In this document: positions 11,823 through 40,847 of the stretch, piece after piece | Layout: each line of letters begins with the position of its first letter | Position numbering within the stretch: position 1 is the first letter of the stretch | NCBI RefSeq assembly: GCF_026151205.1 | Contig: NC_087076.1 | Location: 2,751,902-2,815,901 of the forward strand | Origin: Bolinopsis microptera | Lineage: Eukaryota > Ctenophora > Tentaculata > Lobata > Bolinopsidae | Reading direction: 5' to 3' | DNA: 64,000 nucleotides | Program-made: the position numbers and the translations under genes | The notes under the pieces: model-generated | Database searches by the model: none | What the model saw: only the letters and a program-made list of their open reading frames with translations | What the model was told of the DNA's origin: nothing

Positions 11823-14363
11823 CTAAAAAGAAGAAAAGGTAATGTATATTGTATGGATTAAGTGGATTTGACATCACTAACTTTGTTCACAACTTATTTC
11901 AACTTATTTTACCCAGATTCGTTTTGTGACTTGTGGTAGGACAGCTATTGATAATAGTTTGTGGTTTGTTACAATTGTACAATTAAATATTTAAACAGTT
12001 TTCCATGTTCCTCCTTTCTTATCCAAGTTATAAGTGGACTTCTTATTGTTCCCAATCCTAAATTTAGGTAGAAATTAAATTGCCAACTTTGTTCATTATA
12101 AGATCTGTCAAATGAGTTTGATTACTTTTAATTAATAGCCGGGTATTTAATTTTGTATTTATTAAACGCGATTTTTTAATTGCCTTCTGATGATTTGCGC
12201 TGGACTTTTTGTGAAATTTGTGCCATTAATTTTAGTCGTGCTTTTTTAGTCTGTACAGTTCTTCGTATTAGTTAAATCCGGATGAACTAAAATATGCCAA
12301 AGTGGTAAATATAATCCAAAATTAGTGTCCACGTGCAGTCTCTGTCAGGTATTTTATCTTTTTGTGATCACTATAAAACTGTTAGGTGGTAGATACTTAA
12401 ATTATTATCAAAACAAAACACAGTATTGACTATCCCGCTACTTTGCGACAAATATATTGTATAATACATTTAAACTTAATAATCTATATTGTATAAAATA
12501 ATATAGGTAAGTGAACTTAAGCCGGTTTTTGGAGTACTCTGAGTCGATTTTTTAAATCACTTGACTCAATCATCACGTTTAATTCGGCGGAGTAATAGAT
12601 ATAAAAGTATATAATAAATATATAGCTACCAGCTACCTGCTGAAGAAGAAGACTGTGCTGAGTCTATCAGCGTTATATCAGCGTTTTATATATTACAGCT
12701 ACTCTTTGAGTTCCTCGTTGCTAAACGCAAATAGTTTTGAGTTCTTAGCAAGTTGGAAAAAAACGTAGACAAAAACGTAGACAAATGGAAAAAGAAGTGT
12801 GTCTTCTAGCCGGCTTGTGAAAAGTGAATCACCTTATAACCGAGAGATTGAGAGAAGTACTGACTTAAGGCGGCTTCAGAGTTCGAGTCAAAGTCAGGAG
12901 CGGAGGATAAATTGGTCTGACAAAGAGGTTTCAAGATACCAACGCTGCTTGATAAATGTGCATTTTAAACGATTTAGAACTCTTAAACAGTTCACAGAGT
13001 AGTTTTTGACTCAAGGTAATGATACCGTTATATCTTGCCTGATATTAGTTATTGGTATTAGGACGCCACTTAAATACCTCACTGACGCACTAAAAGTTCA
13101 GCATAATATGTCTAATTGCCCATTACTTCCGGTTCATCCAGTTGGTGTAAGCTGAAGTTCAAGTACGGAACATATTATAATACTAGTATCTATATATATA
13201 TGTAATACTAGTATCTGCTCAGCTGCTCTATCTCTATTTGTTATTGCGTCTTACCCTGGTAAGCATTAAATGTCTTACTTTAGAGTCATCTGAATAATCA
13301 TTTCGTTACAGCGTCTATTCTTCATTCGCCGACGTATCTAATAATAATTGTTTCGAGATTTGAAACTTGCATTTTACTCAGTCATTCCCCGTGTATCGGT
13401 GTTATCAAACAAGATCATTACTCTAGATTTTAACTAATGACTAGTTGATGTTGTAGTAGTAGTAGTGTCTAAGATCACGTGTAAACAGTACTGCAGTTTA
13501 GGCAGACTGCAACTCCTGGACAATGTCCGCCGTCAGGTCCACTTATCATTGGCTAAGGTATGGCTAATCTACGGAACTTCATCATCTCTTCGATCGTTCT
13601 TCTGTTTAAATGTTTGGAGTTGTTATTACGTTTACAACGTGAGCCGTGTTATGAAATGGTTGGGTAACATGGAATTTCTACACAAGCTTATTTGATTAGT
13701 CGGCATAAACTTTGATAAAGCATAATTATACTTATGAGATTGAATTTCCCAAGTTAACTTCGATTAAGCACACCACTTACAGTGCCCAGTGGTCATGTGA
13801 TTTCACGATTTAGCAGCACTTAGCGGTAGCCCATCAGCGACGTAGAGTTGTTGTTTTACAATACAGTACACGAGAAAATATAAAGTTTTAGTTATTCTGC
13901 AGCTGCGGTTTTATTCTATAATTTTACTCTTCTGAGTGTATACCAGTTGTAGAAGGTTCTGTAGTTGCGGTTTAGATCGTTCCTTTTCAAACTCTTAAAT
14001 CAAAGGTAGGAGTGACCATTGACAAAACCAAAGCGTATGTTTAGAAAATAAATTTATATATATATAGACTTATTTTCAATCGAATGATTTGATTTAAATC
14101 TTTTAGCTTGTTTTACAGCCATCATCCTTTAATTATATGTCTTGGGATATAATCAGGTTCGAAAATTTGAAATAATGACAATGTATGTCCCCAACTTTAA
14201 TAAAGGGTGAACGATGCATCTGAATTCTGAAATAGTAAAAGCCTTTTAACAAACGTTAATTTTAGATCTTGGCACACTCCTCAGAATATGTTTATTCCCG
14301 CACAAAAATGAGCTTCTGAATTGCACTAAACATGATCCTAATATATATATATATTTTTTTCAG
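11823..14363. other. Non-coding stretch with weak exon candidates
   Basis: AT-rich sequence. A TATA-like run at 12,613-12,630 precedes an open frame at 12,799-13,002 that is rich in Ser, Arg and Glu but has no clear splice sites or family. A (TA)n run lies near 13,191-13,202. Nothing here can be called a gene. Confidence 0.35.
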
Positions 14364-14407
14364 GAGCAAGCTAGACGATATGGTATCAGGGCAGGATATG
14401 GTGAACG
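14364..14407 (+). other. Possible small 5' exon
   Basis: A 44-base segment lies between a very good acceptor (atttttttcag) and a very good donor (GAACG|gtaagg). It contains ATG at 14,380. Its exit phase does not match the 20,883 exon directly, and joining it upstream of 19,837 would put a stop in frame. If real, it is probably a 5' UTR exon with a short upstream ORF. Confidence 0.22.
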
Positions 14408-14754
14408 GTAAGGAGAGGTGCTATTTCCAGGAAAAGAAATGCTTGACTGAAATCCACAATCGCACTGCGATAGCCTCCAGGTACTTATTTCTTCTGGAAT
14501 ACAGACGTAACATTTTAGGATATCGAGGCGAAGAAATAAGTTATTATTTTTATATAATAAATAAAGTGATTACACAGTGATAACACAGAAATGGGGATCG
14601 TATCCAAGAAGCCCGCACACACATCACATTGTTGGATATCATTATTAGCTACGAAATTTGCGGGCTGCTTTTAATTTTATTTTGTAATGTTAGATTATTA
14701 AATAGATTAGATGTGAACTAACTAACTCTCATTGATAGTAAACTTTATGAATAC

Positions 14755-14973
14755 CAGATTACCACTTACCAGTAGTCGACCGGGGGCGGGATTTTTAACC
14801 GGTCCGGGGATCCCCAATCTAGCCGGGGCTGGCCATCGCCATTTAGCCAGGCCGGCAAATCCTCCATTTTGCCGGGACCGGGAATTGCCCCCAGTAAATT
14901 GCTAAATTTTGGCCGGGCCGGGAAGGGCCGGGGGTTCTGATTTTGGCAGGGGCCGGGCCCGGGTCGAGCACTG
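14755..14973. mobile_element. hAT-like MITE with 8-bp target duplication ATGAATAC
   Basis: ATGAATAC occurs at 14,747-14,754 and again at 14,974-14,981, flanking a 219-bp GC-rich element. The element starts CAG and ends in CTG; its right end, read inward, is CAGTGCTCGACCCGGGCCC. The interior is made of CCGGGCC-type motifs unlike the AT-rich flanks. An 8-bp duplication with CAG...CTG ends fits the hAT superfamily. It carries no ORF of its own; the frames read through it are products of the GC-rich repeats. Confidence 0.8.
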
Positions 14974-14981
14974 ATGAATAC

Positions 14982-16199
14982 TACTACTATCGATAAATGA
15001 ATCAATAAAACTTCATAGAACAGAAAATCCTAAAATTAATTGGATAGATCAACAAATGTAATCACTAATAAAACTGGAACTTACTGTTTACTGTTTGGGG
15101 ACCGGTTTTTGGAACACCGGCCAATGTTCACAAAATCATATGATACATAACAATGTAATTTTATTTAATATACGTGAATATGATAATTGAAAATTATGAT
15201 GTAACCTTTTACATTTATTCATTTAAAAAAACCAAAACTTTAAAAATTAAAACTTGCATATCATGATTTATTATTGTATTGTATTGTATCAGATGCCATC
15301 GTGGAGTAGGTGGTCTCCTGCACCTTTTCCGCCTCGACATGGAAGAAAAAACCTAGACATGCAACCTGCAATCCGAAGGTGATTGCAGCCCTTACGGAAG
15401 ACTATTATAAGGTCTTCATGCTTTTATAATTAATGATGCATAACGATAGCTTGTAAACCCCAGAAGTTTCCAGTATCATTATGGATCACTTACCAAGCCT
15501 GGTGACACAAAGCCAAAAGCTGCATGCTGGGACCGGCTTAAAATTTTTAAAGAAACGAATGGTCTTCGTATCATTCATTCCTGTAACTTTGAGTGCGGAA
15601 GGGCGGCGAAAATTTTAGGGAGTTATGAAAAATTGTAAAAAGAAAGTGTGCCTACTTATAGTGGTAGTTAAATGGATGGAAATGTAATACTATTCTATTA
15701 GTAATGCTGTAGCCCAAGGTAAATGTTTGACCCCACGTGGTGTAAGTCATCTGATATAGACACGTTATAAACACGTGAAATAAAAATAAAAATAAATGAA
15801 ACGAGAGGCCGAAAATGGAAGTGAAAATTATCGAACTAAATAGATGAATTACCGAGAAACGGTAAATAACCGTTATGCACAGGGAAGGGGTATAATTGAT
15901 TTATTAACATGGTGACAAATAATTTGATTTGATACGACAGAGAGATCACACGCACTGTTTTATAAGCTACTTGTGTCGGATTAACGATTAGTGGGCAGTG
16001 CAGAGTCGATAGTATAGTGCTCTGTATCAGTATAATAGTGCTCTTGTTTGAAGTGAACACAAATAAGAATAGCTGAGCCCATGTCTTATCAGCACCTGCT
16101 AGCCCTATCAATATGACGCTATCAATATGACAGTGAATGGGCAGTGAAAAATGTGGCATATGGTTGATAGTGACTAATGTGCTAACCGTATAGTTTTAC
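14982..16199. other. Non-coding stretch
   Basis: Nothing recognisable apart from a TATTG repeat at 15,270-15,287. The minus-strand ORF at 15,836-16,159 has no family character. Confidence 0.45.
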
Positions 16200-16852
16200 T
16201 TATTCCTTAGGTAATTCTCGGTAGTTGATTTGTTGAGTGCCTGATCTTGTCGATTTACGTAGCCCGGGTAAATTATATTGTAACAGAAAAGGTGGCCAAT
16301 CTTCATTGTTTCCTGAGCTTTGTAGTTCTATCATTACACGCTTTGCTGATTTCTTATAAATGCTTATTGAGAAAATGCTAGATGGGCAAGTTATGCGACT
16401 AATGTTGTGCTCGGTAATAGCTAATATAGGACCTTTATAGATAACAGTAGCGCGTAGATCCGGTTGAGAGTACGTTGTTAGCCAGTTGATATTGTCGTCA
16501 TAATACGTGCCATACTTTGGTATATCGGGAGGAAATAAGTCTTTTATCGACGACGATACAAGGCCAGGCATGTAAGTTATCTTTTGCATCAGAGTCAGAG
16601 CATTTTTTATGATGACCCCGTGTACAGATAATATTTCGTACTCTTTAAACGTAGCTTTAGTATGATCCGGAAGCTTACCATCCTTGTAATAGTAATTCAC
16701 GTAGCCCGACATAACTGCTTGTATTCCCTGCTTTTGTTTAGTGAACAGTGAGTCAATATGGGATTTTGCAGCAAAGCCCCAAACTAGTGCACAGAAATTT
16801 GAATGAGATTGTACAAAACTTTGGAAGATCTGTAAGCGTGCTTTGATTGGTA
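16200..16852 (-). pseudogene. 5'-truncated LINE reverse transcriptase fragment
   Basis: The minus-strand frame from about 16,852 to the stop at 16,200 reads PIKARLQIFQSFVQSHSNFC, then LVWGFAAKSHIDSLFTKQKQ, and later GYVNYYYKDGKLPDHTKATF. It is the typical region after the palm/thumb of CR1/L2-like LINE reverse transcriptases. EN and the catalytic RT core are absent. It is a dead 5'-truncated insertion; the remaining 200-odd codons are still open, which suggests recent arrival. Confidence 0.8.
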
Positions 16853-18061
16853 ATTTGATTGGTAACTTAAAACAGCTCTAACTTTTTGACCTTTCGGTTC
16901 CTTAGTTGAGAAAACTCCCTAATCTTGAGGTTCCGGGCAAAGTGGTTCCTTGGATAATTATCTATAAATCTGATGTAGCGATTTTTATTCGACTCGGTTC
17001 TCGAATTATGAGGTTGACCATTTCAAAAAGTTGCTAAATTTACACTTTTGAGATGGTTAACCTAACAATTCGAGATTGTTGACAGATATACCCTCCTCTC
17101 CTTAATATATATAACTTAACAAAATGGTAATTGATCATACTCGAGTTATAATAACAAACCTAAATCGAACATTACCTCCGGTCTTGCTCGGTCTTGCTCG
17201 GTATTATGTCTGCTTCAAGGCAATTGCACACCCCTTATAGAAAGACAGTTGATCTTTCTATTCGAACTTTAGCTGTTTTGTAATCCTTAATATCAAGCTA
17301 ACGTTCACTTCGAGCCTACTTTCTGACTGAGCTTATGGTAATGAGCTCAATAGATCTGGAAAATGAGGAGGGGAACCATATTACTCTGACATGTGACAGT
17401 GATTAACCAATCAGCTTCAATCATTGACCAATCAAACCCCAGAATCACAGTCGCGTGTCAAAACAAATATGGTTCACCTCCCCACAAGCGTCTGATCACA
17501 AGAAATTTTCCTCTTAAACTTTTATAAGAGGCATTTTGTTACTCGCAAATTTCTTTCAGGGCCTCACTGTTTGTAGCTCTGAAGAGGTGGAAAACGAAAG
17601 CAACTAATTCATACAAAGTTAAAGGATACGTAAGTAGTATGACGTCATGATTCTCAACGTCTATTTTAGATTTAGACTTGTTGATCTTGTCTACTTTATT
17701 TCTTGCTTTGGACCTGTTCTTTTAAAGTGGGTATATCCACATTCCACCATTATCTGTTTAGTTAACACAGTGTGTCAGCGTAGTGATTACTTCCCCACGT
17801 TTTCCATATATGATAATGATATATAATATAATAATACCTCGCCACATTTACATAATACCGCGATACTAAGCCTAAAACCTTGCCCTTCACCCCTTTCACT
17901 CTGTCTGGTGTCCTAGACCCTTAGCACTTAGCTCTTAGCACTTAGCTCTTAGCACTTAGCACTTAGCACTCTTAGGAGTACCTATACCCTAACACACCTG
18001 TTTATAAATCATGTCTAGTTGTTTAGCTGGGATGATAATATATCCTTACTTATGGAAGTAT
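16853..18061. other. Non-coding stretch
   Basis: No gene seen. A small tandem repeat of 'ttagcactta' type lies at 17,921-17,968. Confidence 0.5.
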
Positions 18062-18561
18062 ACCTTAGTTCCCAACAATTTTGTTGACGAAAAATTTGAG
18101 CGGCGCTTTCGCCCAAATTTTTCGCACACAAATTAATTGTTAACCAAAATTTACATCTACTAAAATGTTTGTTAACCAAAATTTTGGCATTTCGTTTTTC
18201 ATGCTTAGATCCGTAGAAAAAATACTTTCTGTTCGTATCTGTGTGAAATACTGTTTAGTTACATTTTAATTCTCAACACAGTCATTCGTTCTTTTAACAA
18301 GTAACACTGCTTTTTTCGAATTAATAGGAGTAATTTGAGAAAGATTACAGTTAATTTAAATTTAGTAGTATATAATTGTATGATTTCATTAATCCAAGGC
18401 GAATAGAATTGAAATTCATTAGGGCCAAAATTGGTCGCCCAAATTTTTCGTTAACCAAATTTTTGGTTGCCCAAATAGGTTCAATTTTTTTGCCCAAATT
18501 TTTCGTACTCAAATTTATCGAGCCCAAAATTTTATCACACCAATTTTTGGGAACTAAGGTT
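18062..18561. repeat. Foldback element with CCTTAGTTCCCAA ends
   Basis: The left end ccttagttcccaacaatttt and the right end aatttttgggaactaagg are inverted copies. The interior contains many degenerate 'ccaaattttt' and 'gttaacc' units, so the short ORF inside it (18,376-18,567) is repeat-derived. It is a non-autonomous inverted-repeat element. I could not identify a clean target duplication. Confidence 0.65.
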
Positions 18562-19699
18562 ATCTGATAGCATGGAACTTGAACTGATAATTGACTTGCA
18601 ATATCGCCACTTAACTCTAATTTTTCCCATACAAGCGTCCAGTAAGGATATAATAGGTGGCTATAATTATAATGATCTATTACTGACTGTTATATTGCAG
18701 TATTGTCCTCCACTCTTACGGGCGGTTCCTTTTACAGCTAAACCAGCTAACTATAAACGCTTGATAACAGATAACAGATAACGGCCATGACATTTACCTG
18801 ACATAACTCTTACTTGTTTTCGGTTTCATGATACAAATTTAAGGGATGATTCAGTATTACTTTATCGTGGTAATGATTGTACTCTCATTTTGTGCGGCTT
18901 TTTGAACTCTGTTTCCTGTACATGTCGGTCCTCCTTTAAAACCCAACAAAATGACTCATCGGCTCACGCTCACATAGTTTCAAACAATGAGTTGTTAACT
19001 GCTGTATTTCTTTTGATGTCGCTCGGAATCTCTAATCTTTCCTTATTCCGAGGCGTTTTACGTAGATGAGGCCACGGGGCTCATGCCACGTTAAGTATGT
19101 TCTATTGTGACGTTTATATTTAGGGGGCGCCTTGCTCGCTATCATGAAGTCTATGCCTATTATTTATTACTGATATTCAGGGCTACATTCGCGTCGCCTT
19201 GGGTAGACTTGCGTCCATTGTTAATTAAAAGAAGTTACGCTTTTCTCCATATTAACGCTTTTACTGGCCAATGCTCTTTGAGGCCTAAAATGAATTAAAA
19301 AATATAAGCGACTGAGATATTCGTATTTCAGGGTAGTTAGATGACCCATTTCCTGTTTGGTGGTCTAATTACCTTCAATATCCCTGTGCCTGTCTGTCCT
19401 GGGTTTATACTGCGTTTTCCAATTATAGCCATAGATTTAGCTGACTATACCCACACTAACCCACAGAAAACACAGCGGCTAAGAGCGAATCTAAGTTCTA
19501 ATTACCAATTTTGAAATTTCAAAAATCACGTGACCTCGAACGAAGCAGCTGATTGGAGAGATTTAGCGTTCTGTCCCTCTGTTGCACGGATTTTATTTTC
19601 TTTATTGAATACCGACTGTCTAATTCAGTGTTAGAAGTGGAACTCAACAGACCAGGTTTTGGTTAATTATTCCTTAACTTTCTTTTAGTCTCGTTAGGG

Positions 19700-19836
19700 A
19701 CTGATCTGCTCGCTGGTTGATATTGCTCAATGTTAGATCCAATATATATATATATAATAGTGAGACTGATCTGCTCGCTGGTTGATATTGTTCAATGTTA
19801 GATCCAATATAATATATATATATATACAATAGTGAG
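19700..19836. repeat. Tandem duplication upstream of the MCTP-like start codon
   Basis: Two copies (19,700-19,764 and 19,765-19,836) begin actgatctgctcgctggttg, contain an (AT)n core, and end in agtgag. The second copy ends exactly at the ATG of the first coding exon. The duplicated block therefore lies in the 5' UTR or at the splice/promoter boundary of that gene. Confidence 0.85.
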
Positions 19837-37236
<17,400 letters not shown>

Positions 37237-37662
37237 ATTTGAATCAAAATTTTATATTCTTGAAGATTTCAGAACTGTAAATTGTAATGTTAAATGTATG
37301 TACATATTTTTATGGTGTTACTGAAGGATGGACACATTGGTTTATGGTTCATCATTCGTGGTTAAAGCTAAACTATAAACTGTAGAAGAATTGTTTAGGT
37401 TTGTCTTTTTGATTATTTATTATTGAATTTGACGAAAAGAGTTGTTTCAAATGTTCACAGGTTCAAATTGCTCCAGTAATCGTAGTAGCACAGATCGGCA
37501 GATAATCTGCGAGAAAATTTTGTATTTAAATTTTGGAGGAAATTTGGTGCCAAATATGAAATAGGAAATTTCTAGAAGACCTATCTTTTTTGGGGCTTTT
37601 GAAAGTAAGAAAATACTGGGAATTTAACTGCGAGGAAATTTAAAACTTTCTGGATGTGGGTA

Positions 37663-37692
37663 AATAAAACAATTAGTCCTTAATTAAATAAA
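37663..37692 (+). terminator. Poly(A) signals of the MCTP-like gene
   Basis: AATAAA at 37,663-37,668 and again at 37,687-37,692, about 430-450 bases downstream of the stop codon. Likely cleavage signals; choice between them unknown. Confidence 0.5.
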
Positions 37693-37808
37693 ATTTCGAT
37701 TTTCCACCCACACAATCGCTCAGCACTGACCTAGACACCTTCGAGCATTATTGAATTGAAACTGGCCCTTCAGTCCCCAACTTGAATTTTACCGTGTTAA
37801 TACTCCTT

Positions 37809-37943
37809 TTGGAGGACTTCGCCGCTTCGACGCGCCGCTCGAACTAGCATTCTTGCTTCGCATCGACGATCTTGCTTCGCATCGACGATCGTTGCTCTGC
37901 TTCGCAGAGCAACGATCTCGACGGATTGACATCGTCAATCAAA
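37809..37943. mobile_element. Hairpin MITE, copy 1, 8-bp duplication TACTCCTT
   Basis: TACTCCTT at 37,801-37,808 and 37,944-37,951 flanks an element that starts TTGGAGGACTTCGCCGCTTC and ends GTCAATCAAA. It contains a near-perfect palindrome built on gatcgttgctctgc with a 3-base loop. Copies 2 (39,502-39,620) and 3 (39,727-39,841, inverted) are in this window. Confidence 0.85.
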
Positions 37944-38139
37944 TACTCCTTAAAATATGCTCTTGGCAGTAGTCAGCTCATCGTATGGAATAGTAATCAT
38001 AATCATTTTGTGCGGTAATTGGTTAGTACTTGGTGTTCGGCTGTAATCATGGTGTCTGGAACATGTACCGTTGTTTCAGTTTCCTCTTCTGAGAAAATAA
38101 ATTATTCCTCATTTGTTGTCAAATTTGTTAATAATTTAA

Positions 38140-38400
38140 CGGGTGATACTCGTAAAATATTTGTTCCAAATATTTTACCGTCGACGAGTTCAACTCGGCG
38201 CACGTCTTGCTAGGTTATAAACCTATAATTCATAATTGATAATATAATAAGGCCTCATTGCTCATTTTGCAAGATCACTATACTGTTATCCCAATTGACA
38301 CACGTTGTAGGTTTAAAACCTACCAGGACGCGCGCCGAGTTGGACTCGTCGACGGTAAAATATTTGGAACAAATACAAAATATTTTACGAGTATCACCCG
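38140..38400. mobile_element. TTAA-flanked MITE with about 80-bp inverted repeats
   Basis: TTAA stands at 38,136-38,139 and 38,401-38,404. The left arm starts CGGGTGATACTCGTAAAATA and the right arm is its inverted copy ending TACGAGTATCACCCG; the arms continue through a GTCGACGAGT-type core. TTAA duplication fits piggyBac- or Kolobok-type non-autonomous elements. No ORF. Confidence 0.85.
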
Positions 38401-38425
38401 TTAAAACTGCATTTTACTTACTATA

Positions 38426-38718
38426 CTGGGCGGCGCGGCGCTCAGCCTGTCATATAAATAGCCTGGTGTCCCCAGGTAAAACTGCACGAGAGAGGTATAA
38501 CGATATAATACAACGTGTAGCTTACCTGAGGACCCCCGACCCCAGGCTATTATGTTCTTACTGGGCCGCGCTCAGCCTGTCATTCCGCCAAATCTTAATG
38601 AACATAATAGCCTGTCATTCCGCCAAATCTTAATGAACATAATAGCCTGGGGTCCTCAGGTAATTATGTTCATAAACATAAAGATTCGGCGGAATGACAG
38701 GCTGCAAGCGCCGCCCAG
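38426..38718. mobile_element. TA-flanked foldback MITE
   Basis: The ends CTGGGCGGCGC and GCGCCGCCCAG are inverted and flanked by TA. The interior repeats 'agcctgtcattccgcc' and 'gaacataatagcctg' in both orientations. A related piece lies at about 51,230-51,325. Confidence 0.7.
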
Positions 38719-38744
38719 TAACGTGTAGCAAGCCCTATTTTACA

Positions 38745-38905
38745 TATATTAGATGTCATTTGGGGTGATTCGGAATTGGGAATCAGCCTTCGAAAATATT
38801 ACATTGATTGAAATTGGTTTCAACTGTCGGGGGGCCTTTTAAAAAAATCTCGAAGATCGAGTGTACTGTGTACTGTGTAAAGCTTGATTTAGCACGCTCG
38901 TTTAT
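38745..38905. repeat. Repeat copy, inverted relative to 50,985-51,115
   Basis: 'ggggtgattcggaat', 'caactgtcggggggcctttt', 'tctcgaagatcga' and 'tagcacgctcg' reappear as inverted, diverged counterparts near 50,985-51,115. The two copies bracket the transposon block around the WSC-like gene. Confidence 0.7.
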
Positions 38906-39501
38906 ATTAATGTCCGTTTGGCATTTCAATTATGTCCGCGCCGTTCACGCAATGTTCATTCAATTACGTCCGATAAGGTAATATGTACAATTTGTTCTAA
39001 TCGACTATATTTTCGGTTGTGTAAGCAGTAAGAGTACTAACATAAAGGTACCTTTCATTTTACTTTTCCTAAGAAATACGACTACGTTATCGGACCTTAT
39101 TTGGACGGACATTAATTGAACGCTGGAGGCCCTAACGGTCAGCTTTAAATTAATTAATTTCCGTTCAAATAAAGTCCGTTCATTTAAGGTCCGTCCAAGT
39201 TAGGACCGTAAAATTTTTATTCCAAAATTTTTCCACCTTGAACTTTTTGTCCAGAATATGACAACTACAAACTATGAGAACTTTAATGTGCCGTAAGTTA
39301 AAGGTTCTCCTTGGTCTACCGGAGGCACAGAGAACTTTACTAGTAGTAGTATTATACAACATATATATGCTGTAGCGCGATGCACTACTAGGGCCGCGCG
39401 CGCATCCAATAATGAATAATGCTAATATCGCCACCTTATGCAGATCGGCGAGATGCGAAGGATTGACATTGTGAATAGTATATGATGTTTCCAGGGTAAC
39501 T

Positions 39502-39620
39502 TTGGAGGACTTCGCCGCTTCGACGCGCCGCGCAAACTAGCATTATTGCTTCGCATCCGTCGTCGATCGTTGCTCTGCTTCGCAGAGCAACGATCTCGAC
39601 GGATTGACATTGTCAATCAA
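39502..39620. mobile_element. Hairpin MITE, copy 2
   Basis: Same family as 37,809-37,943. It is flanked by GGGTAACT (39,494-39,501) and GGGTCACT (39,621-39,628), an 8-bp duplication with one mismatch, and sits inside the pogo-like transposase sequence. Confidence 0.8.
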
Positions 39621-39702
39621 GGGTCACTTAATTTGGTGGGAAAAGTTAACAAAATTATGGCACGCAACAACATAGTTCATGAGCGCGCTAGTACCCGCTA
39701 AT

Positions 39703-40528
39703 AGTCAGTGTAATAATGCGCCAAGCTTGATTATATTGGCGATGTCAATCCGTCCGAGATCGTTGCTTTGCAAAGCAGAGCAACGATCGACGAAGCAAGA
39801 ATGCTAATTTGCGCGGCGCGTCGAAGCGGCGAAGTCCGCCAAGCGCCAGCACAGAACTTTTTTCTCCGATTTCGATAAATTTGGTACCAAAATTTGTCTA
39901 AAAATGTGAATAAAATAAATCCACCGTGTAGCAATTTTCGCTAAAATGCTACACGGCGCTTGTTTTATTTGCCGCGCGTGCTTTTTTTTGCGCAAATTTT
40001 TATTTTTTGGCCTATAACTTTCACATTCCAGTTATTAACACATAATTATTATGGCATCGTAATCAGCTCATCGAGACAAAACTTTTAGTACTAATCTTTT
40101 AAGATTTAAAGGAAAATTATTTTCAAAATTTTTCAATCTGAACACAAGGTGTGAAATTTTGAACAAATTTTTGAAAAATTTGGTGCTTCAAATACTATAA
40201 TTTTGGTACCAAAGGTTGCGTCTGAGTAAGCTCATTACGATACTGTAATAATTATTTCAAAATATTCAATATTTTAGGAGTCATAGGCATTTTAAGCACT
40301 AAATTACCCATTTTTCGTCCTTTGTACATTACTTTAATATTCTTATAATGCACAGGAGGCCCACATATAGCTCGACGTTATTTTGCTACACGGTGAATTT
40401 GCAATATTCACACTTAGAGGCAACTAGAACTTTTGTTACCAAATTTATCAAAATCACAAATCAGAGACAAAAAATTCTGTGCCAGCTCATGGCGCTTATT
40501 ACATAGACTATAATATGACAAACTTGTT
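39703..40528. mobile_element. TIR element inside pogo copy 1, itself split by a MITE
   Basis: The left end reads AGTCAGTGTAATAATGCGCC and, after the MITE, continues CAGCACAGAACTTTTTTCTC. The right end, read inward, is AGTCTATGTAATAAGCGCCA, then GCTGGCACAGAATTTTTT. The inverted repeat thus resumes on the far side of hairpin MITE copy 3 (39,727-39,841), showing the order of insertion. No ORF. Confidence 0.65.
39727..39841. mobile_element. Hairpin MITE, copy 3 (inverted)
   Basis: Inverted copy of the family seen at 37,809-37,943, with the same palindromic core 'gttgctttgcaaagcagagc'. It lies within the left arm of the 39,703-40,528 element. Flanks CGCCAAGC / GCGCCAGC suggest a target duplication but do not match exactly. 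Confidence 0.65.
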
Positions 40529-40614
40529 CCAGCCTCTTATCTAGATATTACGCTTAATCGTGTTGCCAAGGACATTTTCCGACGTTTTTATAGTTCATAT
40601 TACTTTGATACATG

Positions 40615-40847
40615 TTTCGTATCCCAATATCATTCGGCGGGGCGCGCTTCGCGCCTGACGAGGGGCATGCAACGTATGTCAAATATAACTCAGGGGAGGT
40701 AATGGAACAGTGCTAGGAAAGCTCCACGTGATGTTAAGGTTTACCTAAAGTTGTTTAAGATAAAACCACTTCACGCCGAATGGTTGACATACGTTGCATG
40801 CCACTTTTCGCCACTTTTCACTTTTGGGATACGAAACATACTATCAA
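40615..40847. mobile_element. Two tiny MITEs in opposite orientation (40,615-40,682 and 40,785-40,847)
   Basis: The first runs TTGATACATG to CGTATGTCAA and is flanked by ATATTACT / ATATAACT. The second runs TTGACATACG to ATACTATCAA and is flanked by perfect CCGAATGG duplications (40,777-40,784 and 40,848-40,855). They share 'catgcaacgtatgtcaa' and 'gtttcgtatccc' in opposite orientation. Pogo copy 2 (49,355-49,866) retains the empty site of the first and, in diverged form, of the second. Confidence 0.8.

Noticed and set aside
12785-13002. Ser/Arg/Glu-rich ORF near a TATA-like run, considered as first exon of the MCTP-like gene
   Set aside because: No good donor, no family similarity, and an upstream stop; kept only as a weak note.
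18376-18567. 63-codon ORF with repeated 'PKF/AKI' segments
   Set aside because: Built from the degenerate 'ccaaattttt' units of the foldback element.
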